Source: Bacillota bacterium (GTDB lineage: Bacteria > Bacillota > Clostridia > Lachnospirales > Lachnospiraceae). Taken from it: a stretch of 64,000 bases of DNA. The notes under the pieces are model-generated. The model saw nothing but the letters and a program-made list of their open reading frames with translations. It did not search any database and was not told the DNA's origin. Both the position numbers and the translations under genes were made by a program. Where the stretch lies: the NCBI GenBank assembly GCA_023398375.1, contig JAEWSH010000101.1, positions 18,785 through 82,784 of the forward strand, written 5' to 3'. Each line of letters begins with the position of its first letter. Position 1 is the stretch's first letter. This document shows positions 36,926 through 45,723 of the stretch, one piece after another.

Positions 36926-38389
36926 ATGTTATTTAATTCTTATATTTTTATATTTTTATTTTTACCGATTACACTAGCTGGTTATTACGGATTTAATTAT
37001 CATATGAGGTATGAGATGGGTAAGCTATGGCTTGCCCTTATGTCGTTATGGTTCTACGGATATTTTAATCCAAGCTATCTATTGATCATGCTTGCAAGTA
37101 TCATTATTAATTATACAGTGTACCAGGGAATGCTGCGCGTAAAGGAGAAACATAGTTACAGGAAAGCAATTATGCTGTCTGGTGTATTATTTAACGCAGG
37201 ATTAATTTTTTATTATAAATATTATGACTTTTTTATAGAAAATATCAATGAAATATTTGGAGCTGACTATACATTGACACATATTCTGCTGCCGCTTGGT
37301 ATCAGCTTTTTTACATTTCAACAGATATCCTTTCTTGTAGATACCTACAGAGGTCAGACGGGTAAATATTCTTTTCTGGATTATTCATTGTTCGTCACTT
37401 TCTTTCCCCAATTGATTGCAGGACCGATCGTGACACATAAGGAGATGATTCCTCAATTTCAGGATACAGGCAGAAAAGCAGTGAATTGGGAGTTATGCGC
37501 AAAGGGTCTTCTCATATTTTCCCTGGGCATGTGTAAGAAAGTGATCTTGGCAGATGCGTTCGGCAAAGGAGTTGACTGGGGATATGCCAATATCCCGCTT
37601 TTGGATTCCACGAATACGATTCTGGTCATGCTTTTCTATGCGATGCAGTTATATTTTGATTTCAGCGGATATTGTGATATGGCGAGGGGAATCGGGTATT
37701 TCTTTCATATTGACATACCGGTAAATTTCAATTCTCCCTATAAAGCAGTCGATCTGCTGGATTTCTGGAAAAGATGGCACATTACCTTGAACCGCTTTAT
37801 GACACAGTATGTGTATATTCCATTAGGAGGGAACCGCAAAGGTGAGTTTCGTACCTATATCAACTTATTTGCAATATTTATAGTGAGCGGTATCTGGCAT
37901 GGAGCCGGATGGACATATATTGTGTGGGGAACCATGCACGGTATTGTCTATGTGATGAATCGGATCTGCCTTAAATGGATACGTAAGGTTCCAAGTGTCA
38001 TAAGTCGATTTGTTACCTTTCTGTTTTTTAATATTTCAATCGTGTATTTTAGGTCAGAATCTGTAACGCAGGCCAATCAGATGATGCTGCGCCTTTTTAA
38101 GGGTGGATTTGGAGCCATCAATCTGAAACTGGCAGAGTTATTGAATCTGGACGAATTCTGGTATATTCTGAAGGTTTTGCATTTGGATCAGGGAACCTAC
38201 AGCAAAGCATATGTGTGCATCATCCTATTGACAGCGTCGTTACTCATCGTATTTTTGGGTAAGAATGTAAATGAACTGGCAGAACGATTCGAACCCAAGA
38301 TCTGGAACACGATTGCAATTGCCGGAATCTTTGTATGGTGCGTCATTTCACTTTCAGGAGTCAGCACCTTCCTATACTTTAATTTTTAA
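36926..38389 (+). CDS. MBOAT family membrane O-acyltransferase
   Basis: The 487-residue AlgI/DltB-like protein has about ten helices, with LPLGISFFTFQQISFLVDTY, FFPQLIAGPIVTHKEM, DFSGYCDMARGIGYFF (about 245), DFWKRWHITLNRFMTQYVYIP and catalytic histidine in SGIWHGAGW (about 325). It should O-acylate the exported glycan. An SGNH partner follows at 38.57 kb. ATG 36926 follows AAAGGA. Confidence 0.92.
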   Translation: MLFNSYIFIFLFLPITLAGYYGFNYHMRYEMGKLWLALMSLWFYGYFNPSYLLIMLASIIINYTVYQGMLRVKEKHSYRKAIMLSGVLFNAGLIFYYKYYDFFIENINEIFGADYTLTHILLPLGISFFTFQQISFLVDTYRGQTGKYSFLDYSLFVTFFPQLIAGPIVTHKEMIPQFQDTGRKAVNWELCAKGLLIFSLGMCKKVILADAFGKGVDWGYANIPLLDSTNTILVMLFYAMQLYFDFSGYCDMARGIGYFFHIDIPVNFNSPYKAVDLLDFWKRWHITLNRFMTQYVYIPLGGNRKGEFRTYINLFAIFIVSGIWHGAGWTYIVWGTMHGIVYVMNRICLKWIRKVPSVISRFVTFLFFNISIVYFRSESVTQANQMMLRLFKGGFGAINLKLAELLNLDEFWYILKVLHLDQGTYSKAYVCIILLTASLLIVFLGKNVNELAERFEPKIWNTIAIAGIFVWCVISLSGVSTFLYFNF

Positions 38390-38420
38390 TATAGAATCAA
38401 TTATCAAAAGCGGGTTTGTT

Positions 38421-38491
38421 GAATTCGTCAAATTGCATCAATTATGTTAGTGCATGTATATGTGCAAATTGACGAAGCCAAGTGCTATGAT
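38421..38491 (+). promoter_or_regulatory. Palindromic promoter element, copy A
   Basis: Arms TTCGTCAAATTGCA (38424-38437) and TGCAAATTGACGAA (38463-38476) form a 14-bp inverted repeat with one mismatch and a 25-base loop. They are followed by GCCAAGTGC and a -10-like TATGAT (38486-38491, extended by TG). A closely related element (copy B) sits before the GNAT gene at 53.7 kb. The shared bases run through the stem, the GCCAAGT spacer and CTATGATA. This suggests a shared regulator that controls the downstream gene set. No good -35 hexamer exists outside the palindrome. Confidence 0.6.
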
Positions 38492-38570
38492 AGTTTTGAA
38501 CGCTTGAAATTATACATGCATAATAAAGGACTTGTTTTAGAATAAATATAGATAAATGTGGATAATGAAT

Positions 38571-39662
38571 ATGAATGATGAGAAGAATGTGTATAACGCG
38601 GAAGGTTCGGATAAGAAATGGAAGAAGTGGATGATCAGTGTTGTTATTATTGTAATGACAGCTTTTCTGGCGCTGATCGGATTAGTGATCTATGTAGATC
38701 CGTTCTTCCAGTATCACAAGCCGATTGAGGGATTTCCCTATTTAATCGATAATCAACTGAGTCAGAATCCGGGAATGGCGAAAAACTGGGATTATGACAG
38801 TGTGCTTCTGGGGTCTTCCATGACGGTGAATTTTAATACGGACTGGTTTTCAGAGATTCTCGGTCTGAATACAGCAAAGCTAAGTTATAATGGGGCGTAT
38901 CCAAAGGACCAGTCTAATATAATGAATATTATATTTACCAGTCATAATCAGGTGAAGACGGTATTTCTTGGAATTGATATTCCAGCATACTCCAGTGAGG
39001 TAGAGGCGACAAAATATCCGATTCCTGAGTATTTATATGACACCAATTATCTGAATGATATCTCCTATGTATTAAATAAAGATGTGTTGTTGAATTATAT
39101 TTTACGTGCGGTGGCAGATCCGAAAGACAAGACAGTGATACCAACGATGTATGCCTTATGGTGGACAGATGAGTACTTTAATAAGCAGTATGTCCTGCAA
39201 TATTATGAGGCACCGGAGATTGTTGCCGAAGAAGCTCCGGAAGATGCATACATCGATCAGGTCAGGGCAAATCTGGATGTCAATATATGCCCTTATATAG
39301 AAGCCAATCCGGATACGGAATTTGTGATATTTTATCCACCTTACAGCATTCTTTACTGGTATGGTGTGAATCGCGAAAATAAGCTTGTTGCAACGCTTGC
39401 AGAATATCAATATGTGTCAGAGCGTCTGCTGCAGTATGATAATGTAAGAATATTTAACTTTCAGGATCAGGAAGAGATCATAACGGATCTAAATAATTAT
39501 GCGGATTATGACCACTATCATGAAACGATCAATCACTATATGTTAGAATGTTTTGCGGATGGTACCTGCGAACTTACCAAGGAGAATCTGAATGATAGTA
39601 TAGATAGGATGAGGAGGGTCGCAGCCAACTATGATTATGATTCTCTATTTGTAATACCATGA
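38571..39662 (+). CDS. DltD/AlgX-like SGNH partner of MBOAT
   Basis: The 363-residue protein has one N-terminal helix (about 20-45) and an extracellular SGNH-like fold with the nucleophile block LLGSSMTVNF (about 81) and a late block YDHYHETINHYML with His near 315. Such proteins receive or hand on acyl groups with an MBOAT partner, here the gene just upstream. Start is uncertain: ATG codons at 38556, 38565 and 38571 are in frame and only weak sites precede them. Palindrome copy A lies 80 bases upstream, so it is likely regulated separately from the MBOAT gene. Confidence 0.72.
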   Translation: MNDEKNVYNAEGSDKKWKKWMISVVIIVMTAFLALIGLVIYVDPFFQYHKPIEGFPYLIDNQLSQNPGMAKNWDYDSVLLGSSMTVNFNTDWFSEILGLNTAKLSYNGAYPKDQSNIMNIIFTSHNQVKTVFLGIDIPAYSSEVEATKYPIPEYLYDTNYLNDISYVLNKDVLLNYILRAVADPKDKTVIPTMYALWWTDEYFNKQYVLQYYEAPEIVAEEAPEDAYIDQVRANLDVNICPYIEANPDTEFVIFYPPYSILYWYGVNRENKLVATLAEYQYVSERLLQYDNVRIFNFQDQEEIITDLNNYADYDHYHETINHYMLECFADGTCELTKENLNDSIDRMRRVAANYDYDSLFVIP

Positions 39663-39684
39663 CAACTGACGAGGAGATAAATTT

Positions 39685-40104
39685 ATGGGAAAAAATAAGC
39701 TGGAAAAAGACGAGATAAGATTCCATCATATAGGAATTGCAACAGCAGATATTCCGAAGATGCAGGAATATCTGAAACAGATTGCAAGGATTATAGATAT
39801 GACAGATATTGTGTTTGACGAGCAACAGAAGGCATATTTATGCATGGTGACTTTATCAGATGGAACGCAGATTGAGTTAATAGCGGGACCAATGGTAGAA
39901 AAGCTGGTAAAGAAACGTAATTTCTTATACCATACCTGTTATGAAGTGGCGGACATGGATGGAAAGATAGAGTGTCTGATTCAGAATGGTGCGATGGTAG
40001 TGTCAGAACCTAAGGAAGCAGTCTTGTTCGGGTGCAGACGAGTGGCATTTTTAGCAACAGATATGGGATTGATAGAATTGGTGGAAGAGGTAAAGAGGAA
40101 ATAG
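39685..40104 (+). CDS. VOC (glyoxalase-like) superfamily protein
   Basis: The 139 residues show a vicinal-oxygen-chelate fold like methylmalonyl-CoA epimerase (FHHIGIATADIPKMQEYL, IELIAGPMVE, YHTCYEVADMDGKIE, GCRRVAFLATDMGLIELVE). Metal ligands appear retained (FHHIG, ELIAG, YHTCYE, IELVE). A role in a glycan locus is unclear; it might act on an acyl-CoA donor or nucleotide sugar. It follows the SGNH gene closely with GAGGAG before ATG 39685. The stop is inside a 7-base tandem repeat. Confidence 0.75.
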   Translation: MGKNKLEKDEIRFHHIGIATADIPKMQEYLKQIARIIDMTDIVFDEQQKAYLCMVTLSDGTQIELIAGPMVEKLVKKRNFLYHTCYEVADMDGKIECLIQNGAMVVSEPKEAVLFGCRRVAFLATDMGLIELVEEVKRK

Positions 40105-40130
40105 GAAATAGGAAATAGGAAATAGGAAAT
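40096..40130. repeat. Tandem repeat AGGAAAT x5
   Basis: Five exact copies of AGGAAAT (40096-40130), with the TAG stop of the VOC gene (40102-40104) formed across the first two copies. Because the unit is 7 bases, copy-number change would not alter the encoded protein but would change spacing to the downstream gene. It is the only short tandem repeat in the gap. Confidence 0.85.
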
Positions 40131-40243
40131 AGGGGATACGTGGGAGGTTACTTGTTAAAACAAAGTGTTTGTGATACTATAAGTGGAGTTTTAATCGTTT
40201 AAGGAAAAAGGAATGCTAGTTTTACCATAGGAGGAAATACCAG

Positions 40244-41716
40244 ATGTCTTTCGCATCGATACCATTTTTTATATTAGTTACCATTACGTTTATACTATAT
40301 GGTATCTGTAAGAATATTCGGACACGCCATGTGATATTACTCATAGCAAGCTATACTTTTTATGCTTATTGGGATGTAAGGTTTCTGGCATTGATGATCT
40401 TTCAGACTTTTGTAAGTTACATCATTGCATGGAAGATCGATCAGGGACCGCGGGAAAGAGAGAAGCAGCAGAAGAGGTATCTCACGCTGGGTATTATGAT
40501 CCTATTATCCTTATTGGGCTTTTTTAAGTATTTTAATTTTTTTATATCGTCTTTTAATCAGGCATTTGGTTTAGAAGAGAGAACATTATTAAATATCATA
40601 CTTCCGATCGGAATTTCTTTTTATACCTTTCAGGCAATCAGTTATCTGATGGATGTTTATCGGGGAGAAACAGCAGCAAGAAAGAGCTTTCTGCAGATAT
40701 CCTTATATATATCTTTCTTTCCACAGCTGGTGGCAGGGCCGATCGTGCGTTCTACTGACTTTCTATATCAACTCGATGAGAACCATGAGCTAAGTGTACC
40801 GCAGACTATGGAAGCGATACAGATATTTCTGTTCGGACTGATTAAAAAAGTAGTAATAGCAGACAGACTGGCTGTTGCAGTCGATACTGTTTTTGCAGCG
40901 CCGGCTGCATACAATGCATCTTCTTTGATATTGGCAGTATTGGCTTATATGATACAGATATACTGTGATTTTTCAGGCTACAGCGATATGGCGATCGGCA
41001 CAGCAAAGGCCTTTGGATTTGAATTGTGCCAGAACTTTAATCTGCCGTACTTATCGAAAGGGATACCTGAATTTTGGAGAAGGTGGCATATTTCATGTGG
41101 TACCTGGTTCAGGGATTATTTGATGTATCCGCTGCAGAAGAATGAGTGGTGCAGGATGATAGCAGGTAAACTGAAGGCTTCGGGACATAAGAAAGCCTCC
41201 AAATTAGTACCATCTATTATTGGGGCCCTGGTCGTGTGGTTCGCAACCGGATTGTGGCATGGTGCTGCATGGACTTTTGTAGCATGGGGCATGTACTATG
41301 GAGTGTTACTGATTCTATCCATGATATTTGACAAGCCGTTACGTGCGGTTTCTAAGAAGATTCACTTCGGAAACGGTGGAATATTTGATGTCATTCGTAT
41401 CGTACGTACGAATATTCTGGTATTAGTTGGCTATGTGTTCTTCCGTTCGGATTCATTTTCTACAGCATTTACGATATTGAAAAGAATCTTTACCTGGGCA
41501 GGAGGTATGAATTATGTTTTTGTATATTCTGTTATTTATATCGTGTTGGTATTTGCGGCACAGATCTTTGCCTATGTTAAGAATAGTGGAAATGGATTCT
41601 ATATCTGCATGGATATGAGTAAATTTTCTTCCAAACTGATTTTAAATATTGTATTATTGATATTACTTTCATTTGCTTATTTTGGAGATACTGCATTTAT
41701 CTATTTCCAGTTTTAA
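40244..41716 (+). CDS. MBOAT family membrane O-acyltransferase
   Basis: The third MBOAT in the window, 490 residues. It has ILPIGISFYTFQAISYLMDV, FFPQLVAGPIVRSTDFLY, DFSGYSDMAIGTAKAFGFEL (about 243), EFWRRWHISCGTWFRDYLMYP, and catalytic histidine in TGLWHGAAW (about 338). It has a longer insertion around residue 305 than the others. ATG 40244 follows AGGAGG. Its SGNH partner is the next gene, giving an intact MBOAT-SGNH pair. Confidence 0.93.
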   Translation: MSFASIPFFILVTITFILYGICKNIRTRHVILLIASYTFYAYWDVRFLALMIFQTFVSYIIAWKIDQGPREREKQQKRYLTLGIMILLSLLGFFKYFNFFISSFNQAFGLEERTLLNIILPIGISFYTFQAISYLMDVYRGETAARKSFLQISLYISFFPQLVAGPIVRSTDFLYQLDENHELSVPQTMEAIQIFLFGLIKKVVIADRLAVAVDTVFAAPAAYNASSLILAVLAYMIQIYCDFSGYSDMAIGTAKAFGFELCQNFNLPYLSKGIPEFWRRWHISCGTWFRDYLMYPLQKNEWCRMIAGKLKASGHKKASKLVPSIIGALVVWFATGLWHGAAWTFVAWGMYYGVLLILSMIFDKPLRAVSKKIHFGNGGIFDVIRIVRTNILVLVGYVFFRSDSFSTAFTILKRIFTWAGGMNYVFVYSVIYIVLVFAAQIFAYVKNSGNGFYICMDMSKFSSKLILNIVLLILLSFAYFGDTAFIYFQF

Positions 41717-41745
41717 GCGATGTGTGACAGGAGGCTGCTGTTTTG

Positions 41746-42831
41746 ATGGCAAAAAAGAGAAACGTAGTAAAACAGATCATAGCTTATTTCTTTTCCTTAC
41801 TACTTGCAGCATTTATCGTAAATGGCTTGTTATATACGAATTATTGGCATCCGGAAAAATATTTTGTAAGTAATTATTCTTCGAATGCCCTGCACAGGCC
41901 CCATAGTATATGCGTGGAAGGCAGAGAAGGTTTTGCGATCCTGCATACGGATGAAAATGGGTATTTTAACGAGCAGGAATTAAATACGGATGGAAGCTAT
42001 ATTTTGTGTCTTGGATCTTCGGATACTCAGGCAAAAAGTATACCGAACAATAAGAATTATTGCCAGATGCTGGAACAGAAGTTATCTGAGGATGGAATTC
42101 AGACTGACGTTTATAATGCAGGAATGGATGGGGCAGGATTGGATGAAGTGCTCGGACATTTTCATGCTTCCATGCAGAAATTCAATACGGCAGATATGGT
42201 CATCATAGAGATGTCATGGTTTCCGGAAGAAGCTGACCTGCAGGCAGCGATCGGGGATGAATCGGAATACCGGCCCTTTGATTATGCTTCATATCAGGAG
42301 TCTTTGGGAATAGCCGGAAAAATGAAGAATGCAATATCAGCATTTCCTTTGCCTCGTGTCCTCAACAATCAGCTTACAAAATTAAGCCAGAATAAGCGGA
42401 GAATTCCTTTCGTGGCATTCATGGATCGGAGAAATGAGACTGTGAGCACGGATGAACCGGAGGAGACACAGGTAACAGATGCGGGATACCAGCAATTACT
42501 GATGGATGCTGCGGCAAAGATAAGAAGGGAAGCTGGAAAAAAGGATGTGATTCTGTTATTCAGTACAGCAACTAAGCTGGAATCAGATGGAACACTTATA
42601 GATACGATGGATCATGAGAAAATGGAATGGTTACAGGAAGCATGTAACGGGAATAACATTGCTTTTATCAACATGGCTCGTACGTATATAGATTACTATA
42701 ATCAGAATCATGTATTGTACAGAGGGTTTGCTAATACGAGTCCGGGTTCAGGGCATCTGAATAAGACAGGACATGCGCTGATTGCAGAGGAATTATATAA
42801 TACGATAGATACACAGCAATTAATGCATTAG
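41746..42831 (+). CDS. SGNH hydrolase-like partner of MBOAT
   Basis: A 361-residue membrane-anchored protein (helix about 10-30). Nucleophile block is ILCLGSSDTQAKSIP (about 90), and the last block GSGHLNKTGHALIAEEL (about 338) has the catalytic histidine, though the Asp usually three residues before it is glycine here. It probably acts with the MBOAT 30 bases upstream in glycan O-acylation. A TTG (41743) one codon earlier is less likely; ATG 41746 follows CAGGAGG. Confidence 0.78.
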   Translation: MAKKRNVVKQIIAYFFSLLLAAFIVNGLLYTNYWHPEKYFVSNYSSNALHRPHSICVEGREGFAILHTDENGYFNEQELNTDGSYILCLGSSDTQAKSIPNNKNYCQMLEQKLSEDGIQTDVYNAGMDGAGLDEVLGHFHASMQKFNTADMVIIEMSWFPEEADLQAAIGDESEYRPFDYASYQESLGIAGKMKNAISAFPLPRVLNNQLTKLSQNKRRIPFVAFMDRRNETVSTDEPEETQVTDAGYQQLLMDAAAKIRREAGKKDVILLFSTATKLESDGTLIDTMDHEKMEWLQEACNGNNIAFINMARTYIDYYNQNHVLYRGFANTSPGSGHLNKTGHALIAEELYNTIDTQQLMH

Positions 42832-42872
42832 AAATAACTGTGATTACAAAGGGTAAGTGGAAGGATGATAGG

Positions 42873-44618
42873 ATGTATGTAACAAGAGCAAAACAGATTG
42901 TTATTATATTGATTGCAGGAATACTCTTTGCAGGTATTTTACTATGTTACGATCGCATTGGAATACACAATGAGAATCCGGTGAAGAATCAGGAACAGGC
43001 TGAGGAAACGGAACAGCTAAGTGAGGTAACTGCTGTTTTGAAGGTAGATCATACGCATATTACAGAAAAGACAGATGCAGATGTACGGATTCAGTGGTGG
43101 TTCAATAAAGAAGATGGAAAACATTATTTCTTATTTCCTTCTTCGGCAGATCTCGCAAGCGTAAGATGGGAATATGACGGTTCGGATGTAATGCGTATGG
43201 ATGGCATTCCGGTTGTAAATGGGACTAGTTATGCCATTACGCAGGGGGAGCATTTGATAGATGAAGGAGAAGGAACTGAGCAGCATCCGATTGTCGTCAT
43301 GCAATCGGAGAATCTTGGAGCACTATTCCTGACAACGAAGTCCGGCAATCTTGGTTTTATTAATACGGATAAGGAACATGAAGAAGCAGGAACGGCTATT
43401 GTTATAGATGAGGATGGCACCTGTACCTACAATGGAAATATGGAGTCAATTGCCGGCAGAGGCAACACGACATGGGATTTTAGTAATAAACGTGGATATC
43501 AGATAAGATTTCCTTCCAAAATAGATATCTATGGAATGGGGGCTGCTAAAAAGTGGGTATTGTTAGCCAATTATTTTGACGAATCATTATTACGGAATGA
43601 TTTCACATATCATCTTGCAGCGGTCTCGGGTATGCCATATTCTCCGGAGACGGTCTTCGTTGACTTATACTTAAATGGGCGCTATTGGGGAAATTATCAA
43701 ATATCGGAAAAAATAGAAGTTGATGAAGAACGGGTGAATATACCAGACTTGCAGAAAGCGACGGAAAAGAGGAATCCGGACAGGGATCTATCGGAATATG
43801 ACAGGTTCGGAATGGAGACTTTGGAACAAGTGAATTCTATTCCTGATACATCGATGGGGTATGAAATACCGAATGATCCGGCAGATATTACAGGCGGATA
43901 TCTTCTGGAGTTCGACATTGGCGATAGATATATTCATGAGAACTCCGGATTTGCGACGAGACTAAATCAGCCGGTGGTAATTAAAAGCCCTCAGTATGCA
44001 TCACGGGCTCAGGTGGATTACATATCCGATCTGTATCAGCAGTTCGAAGATGCAGTAGATGTATATGAAGGAGTTAATACAGTTACCGGAAAATACTATT
44101 ATGATTATATTGATTTGGATTCCTTTGCTAAGGCATATCTGATCGAAGAAATAACGAAGAATGTAGACGCTGTAATTTCCAGCAGGTATTTCTATAAATA
44201 TCCGGATCGTTATAGTAATAAATTCTTTGCCGGGCCGGTTTGGGATTATGATTTTGCATTAGGCAATTATGATTCTCCCCAAAGCCTGTCTGATCCTGAA
44301 GGCTTGTATGCAATGCAATCAGGGGAGCAATTTAGTATCTGGTATGCGCTGTATTATCGCGCGGAGTTCCAACAGGCTTTTAAGGACGAATACTGGAATA
44401 CATTTAGGGAGAATGCGCTGGAAGGTGCTACAGAACGTATGGAAGAACAGTCAGAATTAATGGAATCATCTGCTGTAATGGATCGTATCAGATGGTTCGG
44501 AGGTACCTATGAGGATATTGAGAACGAAAAATTTATTTTTGAGGATAATGTTAGCTTTTTACAGGAATTTATAATAGACAGAATTGCATATTTAGATGAA
44601 GAGTGGGCAATACAATAA
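42873..44618 (+). CDS. CotH family atypical kinase
   Basis: The 581-residue protein closely resembles the CotH at 27.0 kb: N-terminal helix, an ~80-residue beta stretch, the DADVRIQWWFNKEDGKHYF-type segment, and a CotH core with KNVDA (about 429) and GPVWDYDFALGN (about 456). Both have the RGNTTWDFSNKRGYQIRFP-type lysine strand. Catalytic and metal residues are kept. ATG 42873 has AAGGAT spaced 6 bases; the open frame begins earlier at GTG 42840. It is the fourth CotH protein and is next to an MBOAT-SGNH pair. Confidence 0.83.
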   Translation: MYVTRAKQIVIILIAGILFAGILLCYDRIGIHNENPVKNQEQAEETEQLSEVTAVLKVDHTHITEKTDADVRIQWWFNKEDGKHYFLFPSSADLASVRWEYDGSDVMRMDGIPVVNGTSYAITQGEHLIDEGEGTEQHPIVVMQSENLGALFLTTKSGNLGFINTDKEHEEAGTAIVIDEDGTCTYNGNMESIAGRGNTTWDFSNKRGYQIRFPSKIDIYGMGAAKKWVLLANYFDESLLRNDFTYHLAAVSGMPYSPETVFVDLYLNGRYWGNYQISEKIEVDEERVNIPDLQKATEKRNPDRDLSEYDRFGMETLEQVNSIPDTSMGYEIPNDPADITGGYLLEFDIGDRYIHENSGFATRLNQPVVIKSPQYASRAQVDYISDLYQQFEDAVDVYEGVNTVTGKYYYDYIDLDSFAKAYLIEEITKNVDAVISSRYFYKYPDRYSNKFFAGPVWDYDFALGNYDSPQSLSDPEGLYAMQSGEQFSIWYALYYRAEFQQAFKDEYWNTFRENALEGATERMEEQSELMESSAVMDRIRWFGGTYEDIENEKFIFEDNVSFLQEFIIDRIAYLDEEWAIQ

Positions 44619-44654
44619 TAGACAATAACGAAGATCAGAAAGGAGCATGGCAGA

Positions 44655-45707
44655 ATGTTAGTACGAATATTGAGTATCTTAATGTGGCTGGTAGTAACTC
44701 CGTTTTGCTGCGGATTATCCGTAACCCGTCATATGCGGAATGAATCACAGAATCTGACAATGATTATGGTAACGGGATATTTTTTAATGCTGGCTTTGTT
44801 TCAGATTATCTATATACCCTTTATTGTATTCTATAATAAATTTGAACCTTTGGTGATTGTGTACGGAGCTGGAATTGCAGTATATGCAGTATTTTCCTTA
44901 GTACTCAATGGAAAATACTGGATATCACATCATAAACATGTGGAACAGATGCATTGGAGTACGTATGCTTTATGGATGATAGCACTTGCACTGATTGGAT
45001 TCCAGCTGTATATGACAGTTTTCTATCAGTTCCATGACAGTGATGATGCATTTTTTGCCGTAACATCTGTGATTACAAATCAGAATAATAATATGTATGT
45101 GAAACTGCCATACACCGGGGAAGCATCGAACTTGGATATCAGACATGCCTTTTCTTCCGCGCCGATTTTTATCTCATTTCTTGCAGGAGCCAGCGGCATT
45201 CATCCGACAATTGTGACACATGTGATATTCGCAAGCGCCGTATTGGTTTTGTACTATATGTTAATAAAATTGATTGCAGATATTTTGGTGGATATAAGAT
45301 ATGTACCGTTCTTTCTGATCCTTGTCAGTATTATGAATGTATTTGGAAATAATACGATATACACCAGCAGTACTTTTTTGCTGACGAGAACGTCACAAGG
45401 AAAAGCTTTTATGGGAAATATCATACCGGCCGCTGCTACTTTGGGCTTGCTGTTGGTGTGGAAAGAGCTGCTGAGAGAGAAATCAGTGAAGCAGAAAGCT
45501 GCACCGTGGGTATTGCTGTCCTGTGTAATGATTACCGCCGGATATACTTCTCTGCTGGGTCTGGTGCTGACACCACTGCTGATCGTATGTGCAACAGTTT
45601 TGTTTGCCCTGCTATATCGAAGACCTAAGATATTATTGCCATGTGTGTTCTCCATGATTCCCATAGCGGTAATCGGTGCACTATATGCAAAACTGTTAAT
45701 TGGGTAA
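44655..45707 (+). CDS. DUF6077-like membrane protein, N-terminal part
   Basis: A 350-residue polytopic membrane protein with the outer loop FHDSDDAFFAVTSVITNQNN and DIRHAFSSAPIFISFLAG, a pattern like GT-C enzymes in Lachnospiraceae loci. It ends abruptly after a helix (GALYAKLLIG), and the next gene in another frame looks like the missing C-terminal part. The full-length relatives I recall are a single protein of about 600 or more residues. ATG 44655 follows GAAAGGAG. Confidence 0.6.
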   Translation: MLVRILSILMWLVVTPFCCGLSVTRHMRNESQNLTMIMVTGYFLMLALFQIIYIPFIVFYNKFEPLVIVYGAGIAVYAVFSLVLNGKYWISHHKHVEQMHWSTYALWMIALALIGFQLYMTVFYQFHDSDDAFFAVTSVITNQNNNMYVKLPYTGEASNLDIRHAFSSAPIFISFLAGASGIHPTIVTHVIFASAVLVLYYMLIKLIADILVDIRYVPFFLILVSIMNVFGNNTIYTSSTFLLTRTSQGKAFMGNIIPAAATLGLLLVWKELLREKSVKQKAAPWVLLSCVMITAGYTSLLGLVLTPLLIVCATVLFALLYRRPKILLPCVFSMIPIAVIGALYAKLLIG

Positions 45708-45723
45708 GACAGGAGGAAGGCGA

